Below, one piece after another: positions 61,434 through 64,000 of a DNA stretch of 64,000 bases. Numbering within the stretch: position 1 is the stretch's first letter; each line of letters starts with the position of its first letter. The position numbers were made by a program, and so were the translations under genes. The notes beneath the pieces were generated by a model. It saw nothing but the letters and a program-made list of their open reading frames with translations, was not told the DNA's origin and made no database searches. Source of the stretch: an uncultured Clostridia bacterium (GTDB lineage: Bacteria; Bacillota; Clostridia; Oscillospirales; QAKW01); the NCBI GenBank assembly GCA_944387895.1, contig CALXGQ010000030.1:1-64000 (forward strand), in the 5' to 3' direction.

Positions 61434-62729
61434 TTATTTTTCGGTGAGGACTTCCGTCCCGCCCATGTAGGGGCGCAGGGCTTCGGGGATCCGAACGCTG
61501 TATTTCTCCCCGTCGAAGGACAAATTATTCTCCAAAAAGGCGATCAGCATCCGGGGCGGCGCAACAACGGTATTGTTGAGGGTGTGCGCCAGATATTTTT
61601 TTCCGTCCTCGCCCTTGACGCGAATCCCCAGGCGCCGGGCTTGAGCGTCGCCCAGATTGGAGCAGGAGCATACCTCGAAGTATTTCTTCTGCTTGGGCGA
61701 CCAGGCTTCAACGTCGTAGGATTTCACCTTCAGATCCGCCAGATCGCCGGTGCAGCATTCCAGAGTGCGGACCGGGATATCCAGAGAGCGGAAGAGCTCC
61801 ACCGAATAGCGCCACATCTTATGGAACCAGTCCATGCTTTCCTCCGGCTTGCAGATCACGATCATTTCCTGCTTTTCAAACTGATGGATGCGGTAAATGC
61901 CCCGCTCCTCGATCCCGTGGGCGCCCTTTTCCTTGCGGAAGCAGGGCGAATAGCTGGTCAGAGTGAGGGGCAGGCTGCTTTCGGGGGTGATGGTATCGAT
62001 AAACTTGCCGATCATGGAATGCTCGCTGGTTCCGATCAGATAGAGATCCTCCCCCTCGATCTTATACATCATGGCGTCCATTTCCTCAAAGCTCATAACG
62101 CCGGTCACAACATTGCTGCGGATCATGAAGGGAGGAATGCAGTAGGTAAAGCCCTTTTGGATCATAAAGTCCCGGGCGTAGGCGAGAACGGCGCTGTGCA
62201 GCCGGGCGATATCGCCCATCAGATAATAAAACCCTTCGCCCGCCACCCGTCCGGCGGCCTCTTTATCGATGCCGTTGAATTTGGCCATGATATCGGTGTG
62301 GTAGGGGATTTCAAAGCCGGGGTCGGTCTGCGCGCCGAACTGCTCCACCTCCACGTTCTCCTCATCGTTTCTGCCAACAGGAACGGAGGGATCCACCATA
62401 TTGGGGATTTTCATCAGCACTTCGGTCAGCCTGGCCTGAAGGGTGCTTTCCTTTTGCTGCAAAGCGGCCAGCTCGTCGGCCTGGGCGCTGACCTGCGCCT
62501 TGACGGCCTCCGCCTCTTCCCGCTGCCCCTTTGCCATCAGGCCGCCGATCTGCTTGCTCAGGCGGTTGCGGTTGGCGCGCAGCTCGTCGCCGCGCTTGCT
62601 GGCGGCCAGCTTTTCCTCATAGAGCGCGATCGCTTCGTCCACAAGCGGCAGCCTTGCCTCTTTGAACTTTTTGCGCAGGTTTTCCTTAACAGCTTCCGGG
62701 TTTTCTTTGATAAATTTGATGTCCAGCAT
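61434..62729 (-). CDS. serS: Seryl-tRNA synthetase
   Basis: A 431-residue class II synthetase with an N-terminal coiled coil (about 30-100), motif 2 SPCFRKEKGAHGIEERGIYRIHQF (in part) and motif 3 in the C terminus (VAPPRMLIAFLENN). It charges tRNA-Ser. The ATG at 62729 has AAAGGA 8 bp upstream. There is no T-box; the leader is short. Confidence 0.96.
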   Translation of the reverse strand: MLDIKFIKENPEAVKENLRKKFKEARLPLVDEAIALYEEKLAASKRGDELRANRNRLSKQIGGLMAKGQREEAEAVKAQVSAQADELAALQQKESTLQARLTEVLMKIPNMVDPSVPVGRNDEENVEVEQFGAQTDPGFEIPYHTDIMAKFNGIDKEAAGRVAGEGFYYLMGDIARLHSAVLAYARDFMIQKGFTYCIPPFMIRSNVVTGVMSFEEMDAMMYKIEGEDLYLIGTSEHSMIGKFIDTITPESSLPLTLTSYSPCFRKEKGAHGIEERGIYRIHQFEKQEMIVICKPEESMDWFHKMWRYSVELFRSLDIPVRTLECCTGDLADLKVKSYDVEAWSPKQKKYFEVCSCSNLGDAQARRLGIRVKGEDGKKYLAHTLNNTVVAPPRMLIAFLENNLSFDGEKYSVRIPEALRPYMGGTEVLTEK

Positions 62730-62768
62730 GGGAATGATCCTTTTCTTTATTCATAGAATAGTATTTTT

Positions 62769-62796
62769 ATTTTAGCACATTTTAAGGTTTTTTCAA
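62769..62796 (-). promoter_or_regulatory. Putative promoter of serS
   Basis: TTGAAA (62791-62796), 16 bp, TAAAAT (62769-62774) on the minus strand. Confidence 0.5.
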
Positions 62797-63830
62797 GTTT
62801 TTTTGCGTTTTTTCAGAGAAGAATAGGGAACAACCGCGTCAAAAACCGGCAGCATTCCCTTTTTTTCAGGGTTCTGGGGCACCAGCTGGTAAATATCGTG
62901 GCCGGGATAGTGGTTTCCCTCCACCAGAACGGGGCCGCCGGGGGTGATCGCCAGATCCCAGCCCACCAGACGCACCGTGGGGATCTTAACCGCCGCCCGG
63001 AAGGCCAGCGCCCGGCACTCCGGCCAGAAAGGCAGGGGATAGCCATCGAATAAAAGGCCGGTGTCGGGATGGTTTGCAAAGGTGTTTCCGGCTTTGTTGA
63101 CCGCCACGCCCTTCAGCTTTCCGGTCTCCGGATCCACCGGAATGACCATGCCGCCGCTGTTGAAGTTGTCCACAACGGCGCCGCCGCTGCCCAGCCGCAT
63201 GGCGGAATAAAGCAGATGCGGCGCGCCGGCGTCGTCGGTCATGGTGACCATCCGGACGGTATTGATCGCGCCGGAATAAAGGGCGCTGACCTCCCGGTGC
63301 TGCTCCAGCACCTCCTCCACCAGCGTCTGGCCGGCGGCTTTCAGCGTATCATAAAGCGCCCGGGCGCCGCCGGGGAAGGCGGTATCCAGCTTCTCCACGC
63401 CCTTTCCGCAAAGCCCCGCCTCCGGCTTGACGATGATCTTTTCCCGCCGGGCGATGAAGGCGGCAAAGGCGTCGGCGTCGGCATGGTTCAGATCCAGAAA
63501 CTCCCGCCCGCATTCCTCTTTGAAAAGGGCAAGAAATTCCGGCTTGTTGTTGAAATAATGAAAATCCTCCCGCCGGTTGAGCGCGGAAACATACCGGGTG
63601 TTTTTTCCTCTGGTCAAAATCTCCTTGCGCTGGGCGGCCGTCATGTCATACATCCCGAAAATGGTATAGTCGATATATCCGGCTTCATAGCGCAGGCTGC
63701 AAACCAGCATATCCGCCAGGATCCAAGCTTTGCTTTTTCCGGTGATTTGATGCACCTGCTCCAGCCGCGCCCGCAGACCGCTCAGATCGATTCCGGCCGC
63801 CCGCTTAATCAGGTAGCTCACTTTACTCAT
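62793..63830 (-). CDS. ATP-grasp enzyme of the sugar-transfer-associated family
   Basis: A 345-residue protein with an N-terminal helical part and an ATP-grasp domain (about 130-330, including EKIIVKPEAGLCGKGVEKLD and WDLAITPGGPVLVEGNHYPG). This family is found in clusters for surface or spore polysaccharide modification and joins an acid to an amine or hydroxyl. It overlaps the upstream partial gene by 4 bp (ATGA). No other cell-envelope genes are in view. Confidence 0.8.
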   Translation of the reverse strand: MSKVSYLIKRAAGIDLSGLRARLEQVHQITGKSKAWILADMLVCSLRYEAGYIDYTIFGMYDMTAAQRKEILTRGKNTRYVSALNRREDFHYFNNKPEFLALFKEECGREFLDLNHADADAFAAFIARREKIIVKPEAGLCGKGVEKLDTAFPGGARALYDTLKAAGQTLVEEVLEQHREVSALYSGAINTVRMVTMTDDAGAPHLLYSAMRLGSGGAVVDNFNSGGMVIPVDPETGKLKGVAVNKAGNTFANHPDTGLLFDGYPLPFWPECRALAFRAAVKIPTVRLVGWDLAITPGGPVLVEGNHYPGHDIYQLVPQNPEKKGMLPVFDAVVPYSSLKKRKKT

Positions 63831-64000
63831 AACGACATCCTCTTTCTCAGCTCCGCCAGCGCAAAGGAAACGCCCAGGGTCTTGTCCTGCTGCCGCACCC
63901 GGTAAAGCTGGCTGGCGGTATTTTGTTCGATCGTTTTATCGCCGATGGACAGCACCGCCGCCCAAAGGGCGTGGGGCGATTCCACCGGCTGCAGGTAGGC
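63827..64000 (-). CDS. C-terminal end of an unidentified protein (partial)
   Basis: The last 57 residues of a gene that enters from the right edge read AYLQPVESPHALWAAVLS, then IGDKTIEQNTASQLYRVRQ and a basic end (ELRKRMSL). I do not recognise it. Its stop overlaps the ATP-grasp start, so they form an operon. Confidence 0.7.
   Translation of the reverse strand, partial: AYLQPVESPHALWAAVLSIGDKTIEQNTASQLYRVRQQDKTLGVSFALAELRKRMSL

Overview
The window reads as a chromosomal segment of a GC-rich, anaerobic, endospore-forming member of the Clostridia (Firmicutes), most likely of the gut Ruminococcaceae/Oscillospiraceae type. Supporting signs are spore coat genes cotJA-cotJB-cotJC, a Spo0A-family regulator, CwlD-type amidases, anaerobic enzymes (desulfoferrodoxin, ThiH, HemW), T-box, TPP-riboswitch and CIRCE/HrcA control, strong GGAGG ribosome sites and sigma-A promoters with 17-bp spacers. 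I cannot name a species. No rRNA, CRISPR array, phage or insertion sequence was seen; there is one tRNA (Val-GAC).

Layout. 0.3-7.5 kb: cotJ operon, a small unknown pair, a split chromate transporter with a divergent frameshifted LysR gene, a rhodanese/CoA-disulfide reductase pair and a Crp-type regulator. 7.6-11.5 kb: two tandem lipoproteins of the endonuclease/exonuclease/phosphatase fold, an AraC regulator and secG. 11.8-21.8 kb: a minus-strand housekeeping block (rsmE, prmA, hemW, lepA, a GlpQ-type phosphodiesterase, membrane proteins, secA). 22-25.6 kb: glycolytic operon pgk-tpiA-gpmI. 25.7-31.3 kb: htpG under a perfect CIRCE element, prfB without the usual frameshift, an ABC exporter, a YgjP-type peptidase and tRNA-Val. 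31.5-35 kb: an amidase lacking a zinc histidine, a MATE exporter and a small redox/metal operon (DUF134 regulator, NifX-like, rubredoxin remnant, desulfoferrodoxin). 35.2-38.8 kb: ilvE behind a T-box leader, a GtrA-like protein, and a CNNM/CorC ion transporter behind a leader peptide-terminator arrangement. 38.9-43.2 kb: MarR plus a heterodimeric ABC exporter, followed upstream by a degenerate repeat patch. 43.2-46 kb: an exported protein, a self-cleaving S24 repressor and, divergently, a Spo0A-like regulator with an eroded receiver domain. 46-52.7 kb: a second heterodimeric ABC exporter, a soluble histidine kinase, galE and an amidase. 52.9-54.8 kb: a DUF5685/DnaJ/zinc-ribbon trio. 54.9-61.3 kb: a TPP-riboswitch operon thiS-F-G-H-tenI-thiE-thiD-thiC. 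61.4-64 kb: serS and an ATP-grasp pair cut by the window edge.

The two most interesting parts are regulatory. First, the S24 repressor and the Spo0A-like gene face each other across two sigma-A promoters of matching design, each carrying the same GAGCAC-N3-TTGTGT site in its spacer. This suggests a cleavable repressor controlling a Spo0A paralog that may not depend on phosphorylation. Second, the CorC transporter is preceded by a promoter, a 22-codon aspartate-rich leader ORF and a terminator whose 5' arm lies inside that ORF, which fits a translation-sensing attenuator.
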